Positions 45,342-52,907 of a stretch of DNA of 64,000 nucleotides are shown in pieces. Source of the DNA: Ignavibacteria bacterium. GTDB lineage: Bacteria > Bacteroidota > Ignavibacteria > Ignavibacteriales > SURF-24. Position numbers and translations under genes: made by a program. Under the pieces are notes generated by a model that saw only the letters and a list, made by a program, of their open reading frames with translations, had not been told where the DNA came from and ran no database searches. The stretch spans positions 310,001-374,000 of the forward strand of contig JAAXKQ010000004.1 of NCBI GenBank assembly GCA_025612245.1, in the 5' to 3' direction. Position 1 is the first letter of the stretch. The number at the start of each line of letters is the position of its first letter.

Positions 45342-45370
45342 TTGATAAATCTAAATTTATTTGGTATAAT
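45342..45370 (+). promoter_or_regulatory. Promoter of the ECF sigma gene
   Basis: TTGATA (45342-45347), exactly 17 bp, TATAAT (45365-45370), 30 bp before the ATG. It looks like a housekeeping sigma-70 promoter, not an ECF promoter. Confidence 0.75.
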
Positions 45371-45378
45371 AAATTTAG
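45351..45378. promoter_or_regulatory. Perfect inverted repeat over the sigma promoter (candidate operator)
   Basis: CTAAATTTATT (45351-45361) and AATAAATTTAG (45368-45378) form a perfect 11-bp inverted repeat with a 6-bp spacer. It covers the promoter spacer and the -10 element, so a dimeric repressor bound here would block RNA polymerase. Confidence 0.6.
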
Positions 45379-45400
45379 ACACAAGATATAATTAAAGGTT

Positions 45401-45997
45401 ATGGCATCGATAGCAAACTTAAATGTAAGTCCGGATGACAGGCAAAAATATATAGATTTTGAACGCGAAGCTCTTCCCCATATGAATGCTCTGTACAACT
45501 TTGCTTTAAGGATGACCGGCAGCTCCGACGATGCGGATGATCTGGTGCAGGAGACTCTTCTAAAGGCCTTTCGTTTCTTCGACAAGTTCGAGAAGGGAAC
45601 TAATTGCAAGGCATGGCTGTTTAGAATATTAAAAAACTCCTACATTAACGATTACAGAAAGCATAGCAAGGAGCCGAGTAAAGTAGATTACGAGGATATT
45701 GAGAACTTCTACGAAAACATCAAATCCTCCGACGTGAAGAGTGATCATCTGGTAGAAGACGTGTACAACAATCTCCTGGATGACGATATCTCTTCGGCTA
45801 TTTCATCTTTGCCTGAGGATTTCAGGACAGTGATCATACTCAGTGATATTGAGGGTTTCACCTATGAGGAGATTGCCGATTTTGTGGATTGTCCCATAGG
45901 GACAGTAAGATCAAGGCTGCACAGGGCCCGTAAGATGCTCTATGTAAGGCTTAATAAGTATGCCCAGGAAAGAGGATATGTAAAAAACAACAAATAA
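45401..45997 (+). CDS. ECF-type RNA polymerase sigma factor
   Basis: 198 residues with the two ECF regions. Region 2 (about 20-95): ALRMTGSSDDADDLVQETLLKAF and CKAWLFRILKNSYINDYRK. Region 4 (about 128-180): LPEDFRTVIILSDIEGFTYEEIADFVDCPIGTVRSRLHRARKML, cited in parts LPEDFRTVI and GTVRSRLHRARK. This resembles the ECF sigma-E/RpoE-like group common in Bacteroidota. The start ATG 45401 follows AAAGG. A near-perfect sigma-70 promoter and an inverted repeat lie upstream. A membrane protein that may be its anti-sigma factor is encoded 72 bp downstream. Confidence 0.95.
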   Translation: MASIANLNVSPDDRQKYIDFEREALPHMNALYNFALRMTGSSDDADDLVQETLLKAFRFFDKFEKGTNCKAWLFRILKNSYINDYRKHSKEPSKVDYEDIENFYENIKSSDVKSDHLVEDVYNNLLDDDISSAISSLPEDFRTVIILSDIEGFTYEEIADFVDCPIGTVRSRLHRARKMLYVRLNKYAQERGYVKNNK

Positions 45998-46069
45998 TGT
46001 TTTTTACATACTCTCTTTGGTATTGATGCTTTAAGTAAGGTGGAATGTATTACATGATGTGAGAATCTT

Positions 46070-46900
46070 GTGGAACAGAGCGAATTATTTGAACAGATAA
46101 CGGCACTTGTAGACAACGAAATTAAAGACGCAGTTGAGTTAAGGAAAACCAGAGAGCTAGTAGAAGAGAATGAAACTCTAAAGGCAGAGTTTCTAATCCA
46201 GTCTCAAATCAAATCTTCTCTAAAGAACCGTTTTGGGAAAGTGGAAGCTCCCGCATATCTCAAAGAGCGGATCGTAAAACAAATCCTTCAGGAAATCCCT
46301 GTACAAAAAGAAAAGACAAAGAAAAGCTGGTTTGTGAGCCCGCAGTTTGCATTTGCTCCGGTTCTTGCGGCAATAATTGTTGCCATGGTGTTTTTCTTCA
46401 GGAGCGATGATGCCGGAAGCATTGCAAGCCGGCAGAGCGGTTGGAACAATATGTTCCTGCAGGCAAAGAAGAACTTCCAGAGTATTGTAGACGGCAAGCT
46501 TCCTCTTGAGGCCGCAGGAAGCAGTTCGGAGGCCCTGAGGCAGTTCTTCAGGAAGAAGGGGGTGAAATTCCAGCCTATAGTGCCGCAGACAAAGCAGTGG
46601 GATCTCATTGGAGCCATCGTATCCGATGACAACGGCGAGAAGCTTCCGCACAACGTCTATAAGGGAAAAGACGGAAAGCTGGTCTATCTTTACCAGGCAA
46701 ACGAGGAATGCCTGAAGAAAAAAAAGGCGGTAACGCTTTCAAATGACCTGCTCAGCATGCTCGATGGGGGTAAGTACTACAAGTATAAGGACGGCGACAG
46801 AAGTTTCATAGTTTGGAAAGACAAAGGCAAGATTTGTGTGCTGGTTTCAAACGACAGCATGGAAAAGCTGGAAAATAGTTTTCTTACGGCGGCAAAGTAG
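46070..46900 (+). CDS. Candidate anti-sigma factor, single-pass membrane protein
   Basis: 276 residues, likely GTG start. The N-terminal ~95 residues are helical and begin LFEQITALVDNEIKD, which resembles the cytoplasmic sigma-binding domain of anti-sigma factors (LxxYxDGEL-like). The usual HxxxCxxC zinc motif is absent. One membrane helix lies at about 99-119 (FAPVLAAIIVAMVFFF). The outer part (120-276) has no clear family, except a DUF3379-like compact domain (VTLSNDLLSMLDGGKYYKYKDGDRSFIVW). Position directly after an ECF sigma gene, and this topology, make an anti-sigma role likely but unproven. Confidence 0.7.
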   Translation: MEQSELFEQITALVDNEIKDAVELRKTRELVEENETLKAEFLIQSQIKSSLKNRFGKVEAPAYLKERIVKQILQEIPVQKEKTKKSWFVSPQFAFAPVLAAIIVAMVFFFRSDDAGSIASRQSGWNNMFLQAKKNFQSIVDGKLPLEAAGSSSEALRQFFRKKGVKFQPIVPQTKQWDLIGAIVSDDNGEKLPHNVYKGKDGKLVYLYQANEECLKKKKAVTLSNDLLSMLDGGKYYKYKDGDRSFIVWKDKGKICVLVSNDSMEKLENSFLTAAK

Positions 46901-47218
46901 CCTGTATAAGGTGCCTTTAGTTTTCACATAAAAAAAGGGTGGACTTTGTTTTCCAGGCGGTAGCCTTAAGCCTGTGGGGCTTCTGAATGAGAAAATTTTC
47001 AACCTGGGCGGCATATGGTACCTCAGAAGGGGTACGTAAGAATCATCCCCCGGCAGCTCTGCCTTTGCATATCGTGAAAGGCAAAAGACATTATAATTAA
47101 AGAACTTACCCTAATAGTCAAGTCCATTCTTTTGTCTCAAAATAAAACAAGCTTTTTTTGTTTGTTACGCTTTTTTTTTATACTTTTGGATAGTAAATTA
47201 GAAAATGTAAGGTTTGTT
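46901..47218. other. Intergenic region before the zinc-ribbon gene
   Basis: 318 bp without a credible ORF. Apart from the Bacteroidota-type promoter at 47157-47188, I see no clear terminator or repeat. Confidence 0.5.
47157..47188 (+). promoter_or_regulatory. Bacteroidota-type promoter (TTTG-N20-TAnnTTTG)
   Basis: TTTG at 47157-47160 and TACTTTTG at 47181-47188, 20 bp apart, with the gene start 30 bp downstream. Spacing and both boxes fit the -33/-7 consensus described for Bacteroides. Confidence 0.65.
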
Positions 47219-47596
47219 ATGGCTAGAGTTAAAAATATTGAAGCTTTTTGTAATGTATGCAATTCAGTAACTAAGATGGAACTTGCCGGCGATGCCAAGG
47301 TATTCGACCTGCAGAATAAAAAATGGGCTAAATGCAAAAAATGCAAACAGATGATCATCATCGACCCGACCGAGAGCCCGAAGCCTGAGAAGCTGACGGC
47401 TGACAATATAGAAATTGAAAACTGCTCTGAGTATTCACCAAAGAAGAGCTACAGTGTAGGCGAGTCGATCTATCATTCAGCCTGGGATGATTATGGAAGG
47501 GTCATAGGAAAGGAAATATCCTCCAGCGGACAGAATACGATTAAAGTGGAGTTCCAGAAACTTGGTCATAAAAAACTAATTGAATCAATTTTATAA
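47219..47596 (+). CDS. Zinc-ribbon protein with Tudor/CarD-like C-terminal domain
   Basis: 125 residues. The N-terminal half is a zinc ribbon: CNVC (Cys11, Cys14) and CKKC (Cys39, Cys42). The C-terminal half reads like a small SH3/Tudor-type fold (SVGESIYHSAWDDYGRVIG, IKVEFQKLGHKKL), similar to the GD.V.H..WG.G.V motif of CarD, Mfd/RecG-type RNA-polymerase-binding domains and DUF3553. A link to transcription or nucleic acid binding is therefore possible, but the family is unassigned. A longer open frame from 47132 adds 29 residues, but AAGG before ATG 47219 and the promoter just upstream favour the shorter protein. It precedes rpsU. Confidence 0.8.
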   Translation: MARVKNIEAFCNVCNSVTKMELAGDAKVFDLQNKKWAKCKKCKQMIIIDPTESPKPEKLTADNIEIENCSEYSPKKSYSVGESIYHSAWDDYGRVIGKEISSSGQNTIKVEFQKLGHKKLIESIL

Positions 47597-47628
47597 CATT
47601 AATTACCAATTGAAGGCAGGTGAATAAT

Positions 47629-47823
47629 TTGGTAGGGATCGTTCTACAGGACAACGAATCTATTGATAAGGCTCTTAAGAGATTTAAAAAGAAATATGAA
47701 CGCTCTGGTGTATTGAAAGAATACAAAAAGAGAACTTTCTTTGTTAAACCCTCTATTGAAAAAAGAATGGAGCGTATCAAAGCCCAGAGACGTGCAAGCC
47801 GTGAGAATATGCATAACGATTAA
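47629..47823 (+). CDS. rpsU: Small ribosomal subunit protein bS21
   Basis: Binds 16S rRNA near the platform of the 30S subunit and helps translation start. 64 residues. The start is TTG at 47629, which gives MVGIVLQDNESIDKALKRF, the exact N-terminal form of the bS21 family. An in-frame GTG at 47620 would add three residues. GGCAGGTG precedes the TTG. The protein is short and basic, ending RRASRENMHND. In some Bacteroidota bS21 controls its own translation through Shine-Dalgarno strength, so the unusual start codon with a strong ribosome site is of interest. A terminator follows directly. Confidence 0.93.
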   Translation: MVGIVLQDNESIDKALKRFKKKYERSGVLKEYKKRTFFVKPSIEKRMERIKAQRRASRENMHND

Positions 47824-47824
47824 C

Positions 47825-47850
47825 AAAAAAACCCCGTAAGGGGTTTTTTT
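47825..47850 (+). terminator. Terminator after rpsU (bidirectional)
   Basis: AAAAAAACCCC-GTAA-GGGGTTTTTTT: a short G+C core of 4 bp, extended by A/T pairs, between the stop of rpsU and the convergent LOG-family gene. It can work on both strands. Confidence 0.85.
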
Positions 47851-47859
47851 GTTTCTGTA

Positions 47860-48711
47860 TTACAGTGTAATTGATTTCTTGTGATTTACCGGCTTGTTGA
47901 GGTAATTTTTCTCGAAGTGCTGCGTAATTTCTTTGAATGCTTCCTCCGGTGTGTTGCAGAAGCTCATGAGGTCCAGATCTTCGGGGTTAATTGTGCCATA
48001 CTCTATAAGGGCATCAAAATTCAGTACCTTCTTCCAGTACTTCTCGTCATAAACAATAACTTTCATCTGTTTTTTAATTTTCCCGGTCTGAAGGAGTGTA
48101 AGGACCTCCATAAACTCATCCATTGTACCAAATCCGCCCGGGAAGACGATGAGCGATTTGGCAAGATAGACGAACCAGAATTTTCTCATGAAGAAGTAAT
48201 GGAATTCAAACCTCAATTCAGGTGTAACGTACTTATTGACAAACTGCTCAAAAGGAATGCTTATATTAAGTCCTATTGAAAATCCGCCCGCAAGCTTTGC
48301 GCCTTTGTTTGCCGCTTCCATTATTCCTGGTCCTCCACCGGAGCAGATAATGAAACGGTTTTTTTCTGTAGGAAGGTTAAGCGACCATTCGGTCAGCATT
48401 CTCGACAGTTCAACGGCGTCTTCGTAGTATTTAGACATTTCAACCATTGTCTGTGCGCGTCTGAGTTTCTGTGCGAAGTTGGGGACCTTTTTAGGATCCA
48501 GCTTCTGGATGTCGTTATAATCTTTCAGGGCATCTTTTCTGGACTTAAAGCGTGCAGAACCGAACATAACTATTGTATCTAAGATGTTGTTTTTCTCAAA
48601 TCTTGCCTTTGGCTCAAAAAATTCCGAAAGAATTCTAATCGGCCTGCCGTCGGGTGAGCTGAGAAAATCCTGGTCCTTGTATGCTTTTACAGGGGGTTTA
48701 GGCCTGCTCAT
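47860..48711 (-). CDS. LOG/TIGR00730-family Rossmann-fold protein
   Basis: 283 residues with the family motifs CSGGGPGIMEAANKGA and PGGFGTMDEFMEV, which bind nucleotide monophosphate in LOG-type phosphoribohydrolases (cytokinin riboside 5'-monophosphate cleavage in plants; pyrimidine/purine nucleotide nucleosidase PpnN in E. coli). The core is residues 45-265. The extra 40-residue N-terminus makes this the longer bacterial branch, so cytokinin production should not be assumed. AAAAAGAGGT precedes ATG 48711. It is convergent with rpsU, sharing the terminator. Confidence 0.9.
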   Translation of the reverse strand: MSRPKPPVKAYKDQDFLSSPDGRPIRILSEFFEPKARFEKNNILDTIVMFGSARFKSRKDALKDYNDIQKLDPKKVPNFAQKLRRAQTMVEMSKYYEDAVELSRMLTEWSLNLPTEKNRFIICSGGGPGIMEAANKGAKLAGGFSIGLNISIPFEQFVNKYVTPELRFEFHYFFMRKFWFVYLAKSLIVFPGGFGTMDEFMEVLTLLQTGKIKKQMKVIVYDEKYWKKVLNFDALIEYGTINPEDLDLMSFCNTPEEAFKEITQHFEKNYLNKPVNHKKSITL

Positions 48712-49065
48712 AGTACCTCTTTTTTCTGGGCTGTTAAATTTGTTATTCTTACTTAATAATTGTTTTTAGTACAAAAACTCTTTCCCCGGTTTGAAAACAG
48801 CTTAAGTCGCGCCTGTCCTCAAAAAACAGAGCAATAAGTTATTAAAAATTGACCTGAAAAAAAAATAAAAACCACCGATAATCAGTCAAAATCCCTTTGC
48901 GCCGCAAATGTAGAATAATTGGCTTTTTCTTGTCTGTAAAAAACTGGCGTTTTTCTTATATTTGTATTAAATGCCGTGTTCCGGGCAAACCGGGATTTTT
49001 ATTTCATTTAAGCATTTAATTCATATTGATCCATAGCATTTTAGACCCAAGATTTTATACGCGCC
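48712..49065. other. Divergent intergenic region before dacB
   Basis: 354 bp, AT-rich, no ORF. It holds a candidate dacB promoter at 48933-48964 and presumably the promoter of the minus-strand LOG gene near its other end. No strong hairpin. Confidence 0.5.
48933..48964 (+). promoter_or_regulatory. Candidate Bacteroidota-type promoter of dacB
   Basis: TCTG (48933-48936; consensus TTTG with one mismatch), 20 bp, TATATTTG (48957-48964), the perfect -7 form. The predicted leader is about 95 nt. Confidence 0.45.
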
Positions 49066-50475
49066 ATGAAAAGAGCTTACTTATTCTTAATTTTACTGAT
49101 ATTTTCAGGGGATCTGTTCCCAAGAGACAGTGAACTTCAAAGAAAAATTGAAGATATTTTAAGGGCGGTGCCTTCGGGTACCAAATACGGAGTATTCATT
49201 TATAATCCGCTGACCAGGGATACAATTTACGCAAAGAACGAAACCGAGATTATAAAGCCTGCTTCAAATGAAAAACTATTTACCACCGGGGCGGCCCTGG
49301 CTTTAATGGGAGGCGACTTCAAGGTTTCCACAAAGCTTTTTACAGATGACCCGGACATTTCAGACGGGGTTATAAACGGAAACCTGTACCTAAAAGGCTT
49401 CGGGAACTCGCTTTTTACTGACAGGGACATAGACAGCCTGGTTTATGTTTTGCGCTCACTTGGCATTCACAACGTTACGGGGAGCGTAATTGGCGACGAC
49501 TCATACTTCGACGACATATACCACAGGAAAGACTGGATTTTAGAAGAGATGTCGTCTGTACCTCTTCCTCCAATTTCAGCCATAGTTGTAAACCGCAACA
49601 AGGTGCAGTTCAGCCTCAGCGCTTCATCGAAGGTGGGCGGAATAATCAACGTGAGCACCTCGCCAGGCTGCTCTCTGATAAGAATCAGGGTTAACGCCAA
49701 GACTACCAGATCCAGGTCCACGGTTTCCATATCGCAGCATTATTCATCCGACAGCTACGAATTTGTAATAAACGGGGGGCTGCGCAGGAATTCGCATATG
49801 ATATGGTACTCTTCGGAAATTGAAAATCCGCCTTTGTTTGCGGCATACCTGCTGCAGGACAGGCTGATTAAAGCCGGAATTACCGTAATGAAGCACCCTT
49901 CTGCCGGCATTACGCCGCAGGTTACAAAAGAGCTTGGCGAGCGTTTCGTAACGTTGAGGAATCTGACGAAAGTAATAAACAAGCCGAGCGACAACTTCCT
50001 TGCCGAGTGCCTTTTTAAGACCGTAGGGGCATATTACAGCCATTCGCAGGGAAATTCTTTCTATGCCACTCAGGCCATTACAAGCTATCTTAACGACAAT
50101 GAAATTAACAACACCGGGCTTTCTCTGGTAGATGGCTCGGGGCTTTCGCACTATAACCAGGTTACGGTTAGCGCCATAGTTCAGCTTTTGGAGAAGATAT
50201 ACCTGGACAACAATGTTTACCCGGATTACTTAAATTCGCTTTCAATTGCGGGCGTAGACGGCACATTAAGGGGCAGAATGATCGGCACATTTGCCGAGAA
50301 CAATTTCCACGGCAAGACGGGCACCTTAAACGGTGTAATAGCGCTTTCGGGCTACCTGTCGCTTAAAAGCCGTGAGGATCTTATAGTCTCAATCATCTTT
50401 GAATATAACCAGGGTTCGCCCTACAAGTACCGGAGTTTACAGGACAGAATAATTGAAACTCTGGTTGAACTTTGA
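49066..50475 (+). CDS. dacB: D-alanyl-D-alanine carboxypeptidase/endopeptidase, PBP4 (S13) family
   Basis: A periplasmic low-molecular-weight penicillin-binding protein acting on peptidoglycan crosslinks. 469 residues with a signal peptide (1-20). The penicilloyl serine transferase motifs are Ser67-Asn-Glu-Lys70 (SxxK), Ser308-Asp-Asn310 (SxN) and Lys417-Thr-Gly419 (KTG). The long insert between the first two motifs is the hallmark of the S13/PBP4 class, as is the ISAIVVNRNKVQF region. No Shine-Dalgarno is evident before ATG 49066. It is followed 73 bp later by the hairpin that also sits in the greA leader. Confidence 0.95.
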   Translation: MKRAYLFLILLIFSGDLFPRDSELQRKIEDILRAVPSGTKYGVFIYNPLTRDTIYAKNETEIIKPASNEKLFTTGAALALMGGDFKVSTKLFTDDPDISDGVINGNLYLKGFGNSLFTDRDIDSLVYVLRSLGIHNVTGSVIGDDSYFDDIYHRKDWILEEMSSVPLPPISAIVVNRNKVQFSLSASSKVGGIINVSTSPGCSLIRIRVNAKTTRSRSTVSISQHYSSDSYEFVINGGLRRNSHMIWYSSEIENPPLFAAYLLQDRLIKAGITVMKHPSAGITPQVTKELGERFVTLRNLTKVINKPSDNFLAECLFKTVGAYYSHSQGNSFYATQAITSYLNDNEINNTGLSLVDGSGLSHYNQVTVSAIVQLLEKIYLDNNVYPDYLNSLSIAGVDGTLRGRMIGTFAENNFHGKTGTLNGVIALSGYLSLKSREDLIVSIIFEYNQGSPYKYRSLQDRIIETLVEL

Positions 50476-50515
50476 GCGTTTAGTTAAGTAAAGACCATTA
50501 TTTCGCATAAAATCA

Positions 50516-50544
50516 TTGACAAGAATGGTAAATTTTTGTAGTTT
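50516..50544 (+). promoter_or_regulatory. Candidate promoter directly before the greA-leader hairpin
   Basis: TTGACA (50516-50521), 17 bp, TAGTTT (50539-50544). Transcription from it would begin at about 50551, at the base of the terminator hairpin. Confidence 0.5.
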
Positions 50545-50548
50545 CAAG

Positions 50549-50582
50549 ATGCCACTGCAAAACTTGCAGTGGTATTTTTTTT
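50549..50582 (+). terminator. Terminator hairpin between dacB and greA
   Basis: A 12-bp stem ATGCCACTGCAA (50549-50560) with TTGCAGTGGTAT (50564-50575), one G-U pair, an AAC loop and eight T. It could simply end dacB, but it also lies in the greA leader just after a promoter-like TTGACA. Confidence 0.9.
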
Positions 50583-50608
50583 AATTAATCAAAAAGTAAG
50601 GATTGGAC

Positions 50609-51097
50609 ATGGCTGATTCAAACTTTGTTTATTTGACTAAAGAGCGGCTTTTGGAGTTGGAAAAAGAACTGACTGAACTGAAGACTTTTGGCAGACAGAA
50701 AATAGCCGAGAAAATTGCTGAAGCCCGTTCCCACGGGGACCTTTCCGAAAATGCCGAGTACGACGCGGCTAAAGAGGAACAGGGGCTGTTTGAACTCAGA
50801 ATCAGTAAACTTGAAAATATGCTTTCGCGTGTCAGAGTTATAGATACTTCAAATCTCCCCCAGGACCAGGTGCACATCCTCTCCAGGGTTACCGTTAAAA
50901 ACCTGAAGAATTCCAATACTTATGAATATTTGCTCGTTTCACCAGAGGAGGCCGACTTCCAGGCCGGCAAGATTTCTATTACCTCCCCGGTTGGACAGGG
51001 GCTCATGGGTAAAAAACTTGGCGACAAGGTTAGCGTTAAAGCTCCTGCCGGAATGCTCGAATTTGAAATACTTTCTATTAAACAAAACCAACATTGA
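50609..51097 (+). CDS. greA: Transcription elongation factor GreA
   Basis: Rescues backtracked RNA polymerase by stimulating transcript cleavage. 162 residues. The N-terminal coiled coil (5-75) carries the tip acidic residues in GDLSENAEYDAAKEEQG. The C-terminal FKBP-like domain (80-162) has ISITSPVGQGLMGKKLGD. ATG 50609 has AAGGA at a proper distance; an in-frame TTG six bases earlier is less likely. A terminator-like hairpin precedes the gene. The stop overlaps the TTG start of ribD (TTGA). Confidence 0.97.
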   Translation: MADSNFVYLTKERLLELEKELTELKTFGRQKIAEKIAEARSHGDLSENAEYDAAKEEQGLFELRISKLENMLSRVRVIDTSNLPQDQVHILSRVTVKNLKNSNTYEYLLVSPEEADFQAGKISITSPVGQGLMGKKLGDKVSVKAPAGMLEFEILSIKQNQH

Positions 51098-52182
51098 CCG
51101 ACGAATCTTACATAAAATTAGCACTTGAAATTGCAAAGAAGGGGAGGGGGAATGTTTCCCCTAACCCCATGGTAGGTGCTATTCTGGTAAAAAATGAAAA
51201 GATAATTGGTGCGGGTTTTCACGAGTATTTCGGCGGAAACCATGCAGAAGTAAATGCAATTCTTAATGCAAAGCAGGATGTAGCCGGTTCGACCTTATAT
51301 GTAAACCTGGAGCCCTGTTCGCATTACGGCAAGACCCCGCCTTGTACCGAAACCATCATTAAAAACAAGATTAAAAAGGTAGTCATCGGTACACTCGATA
51401 TGAATCCTCTTGTCAGCGGCAGCGGTATCAGGGCTTTGAAGGAGGCGGGAATTGAAGTTAAGGTAGGCGTTCTTGAAAATGAATGCGTAGCCTTAAACAA
51501 GTTTTTTTTCAAGCATATATCTAAAAAACTGCCTTATGTAACCCTTAAGGTAGCACAGACGCTCGACGGCAGGATAGCCGATCTGAGCGGGGATTCGAAG
51601 TGGATTACCTCACTTAATTCAAGGCGTTACGTGCATGGCCTGAGGAGCCAGTACGATGCCGTTCTTGTGGGGACAAGGACCGTTAAGATTGACGATCCGA
51701 ATCTTACGGTAAGATTTATTGAGGGCAGGAATCCCAAAAGAATTATAATAGATACAGATCTGAAATTAAACCTTAAGCTCAAGCTTTTTGTTAATAATAA
51801 TGATGAGAACCTGATAATACTTACCTCCAGGAAGAGTGCCGAAAAAAAAAGAAAGCTGGAGAAGCTTCAGAAGATGGGGATTGAAATCCTTTTTATTAAG
51901 GAAAACAAGGATGGCACACTTAACCTTAAGAATGCGCTGGAGGAACTCGGGAAGAACAGGATATCATCTGTGATGGTTGAAGGCGGCAGGAAGATTTATA
52001 CATCTTTTATTAAAGAAGGCCTTTTTGACGATATGATGGTCTTTATTAGCCCAAAGATCATGGGTGAGGGGCTGCCTGCCGTGGACAAGCTGGGAATTCA
52101 CTCGATAAGAAAATCCCTGAAGTTAAAGGTCAGGGCCGTTGAAAAACTTGGTGACGACGTACTGATTGAGCTTGCAAGATAG
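51094..52182 (+). CDS. ribD: Riboflavin biosynthesis protein RibD (deaminase/reductase)
   Basis: A bifunctional enzyme for the second and third steps of riboflavin synthesis: deamination of the pyrimidine and NADPH reduction of the ribosyl side chain. The N-terminal deaminase (1-145) has the zinc ligands His50-Ala-Glu52 and Cys75/Cys84 in PCSHYGKTPPC. The C-terminal reductase (146-362) has KVAQTLDGRIAD, SDLSGDSKWIT-type substrate residues and VEGGRKIYTSF. The start is probably TTG 51094, overlapping the greA stop. It precedes ribE by 89 bp. No FMN riboswitch was seen in front of it. Confidence 0.95.
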   Translation: MTDESYIKLALEIAKKGRGNVSPNPMVGAILVKNEKIIGAGFHEYFGGNHAEVNAILNAKQDVAGSTLYVNLEPCSHYGKTPPCTETIIKNKIKKVVIGTLDMNPLVSGSGIRALKEAGIEVKVGVLENECVALNKFFFKHISKKLPYVTLKVAQTLDGRIADLSGDSKWITSLNSRRYVHGLRSQYDAVLVGTRTVKIDDPNLTVRFIEGRNPKRIIIDTDLKLNLKLKLFVNNNDENLIILTSRKSAEKKRKLEKLQKMGIEILFIKENKDGTLNLKNALEELGKNRISSVMVEGGRKIYTSFIKEGLFDDMMVFISPKIMGEGLPAVDKLGIHSIRKSLKLKVRAVEKLGDDVLIELAR

Positions 52183-52271
52183 CTCCCGCGGGGTCCTTTT
52201 TCCCCCGAAAAGGGGCATTTTAATATAAAAGTAGCGGATTTAAATTCCATCTTCAGTTTGGAAAGATCAAA

Positions 52272-52907
52272 ATGTTTACAGGGTTAGTAGAGGAAATAGG
52301 AACCGTTAAGGCGGTAAAGCTGCTTTCAGGCGGCTTAGAGCTTACGGTAAGCGCCAGGAAGGTTCTTCAGGGCTTGCAGGCTGGCGACAGCATGAACATA
52401 AACGGCGCCTGCCAGACGGTAACGCAGTTTGACGCAAATTCCTTTACTGTTACGGCAGTAGAGGAGACCCTTAAGAAAACAAACCTGGGAAGGCTTAAAC
52501 CCGGAAGCCGTGTGAACCTCGAAAGGTCGCTTACACTGGAGAAAAGGCTGGGCGGGCATTTTGTAATGGGGCACGTAGATACTGTAGGCACGATTCTGAA
52601 GGTCAGGAAGCTTTCTACGAGCTATCTTATGGAAATCTCTTACCCGAAGGAGTTCTCCAGGTATATCATTAACGTCGGCGCCATTGCAATTGAAGGAATT
52701 AGCCTTACCATTGCCGAATTTAATGAGCGTTCGCTGGTGGTCTCTATCATTCCGCATACTTGGATGGAGACAAACCTTTCAGACAAAGCCCCGGGAATGG
52801 AAATAAACCTTGAGTTTGACGTTCTTGGGAAATATGTCGCCAAAATTCTTTCAAAAAGTGAAGGGACAGGAATTAGCGAGGAATGGATAAAGCAGAATGG
52901 GTTCTGA
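52272..52907 (+). CDS. ribE: Riboflavin synthase, alpha chain type
   Basis: Converts two molecules of 6,7-dimethyl-8-ribityllumazine into riboflavin and the pyrimidine substrate. 211 residues made of two similar lumazine-binding barrels. The first begins MFTGLVEEIGTVK and has NGACQTVTQF; the second has GHVDTVGTI and EGISLTIAEF. The terminal helix mediates trimer formation. GGAAAG precedes ATG 52272. The following tilS gene overlaps its end by 25 bases. In this window riboflavin genes are limited to ribD and ribE; ribBA and ribH must lie elsewhere. Confidence 0.96.
   Translation: MFTGLVEEIGTVKAVKLLSGGLELTVSARKVLQGLQAGDSMNINGACQTVTQFDANSFTVTAVEETLKKTNLGRLKPGSRVNLERSLTLEKRLGGHFVMGHVDTVGTILKVRKLSTSYLMEISYPKEFSRYIINVGAIAIEGISLTIAEFNERSLVVSIIPHTWMETNLSDKAPGMEINLEFDVLGKYVAKILSKSEGTGISEEWIKQNGF

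Noticed and set aside
52183-52271. GC-rich hairpin-like sequence between ribD and ribE
   Set aside because: The stem around 52194-52217 is short and mismatched with a poor T-run. It is neither a convincing terminator nor an FMN riboswitch.
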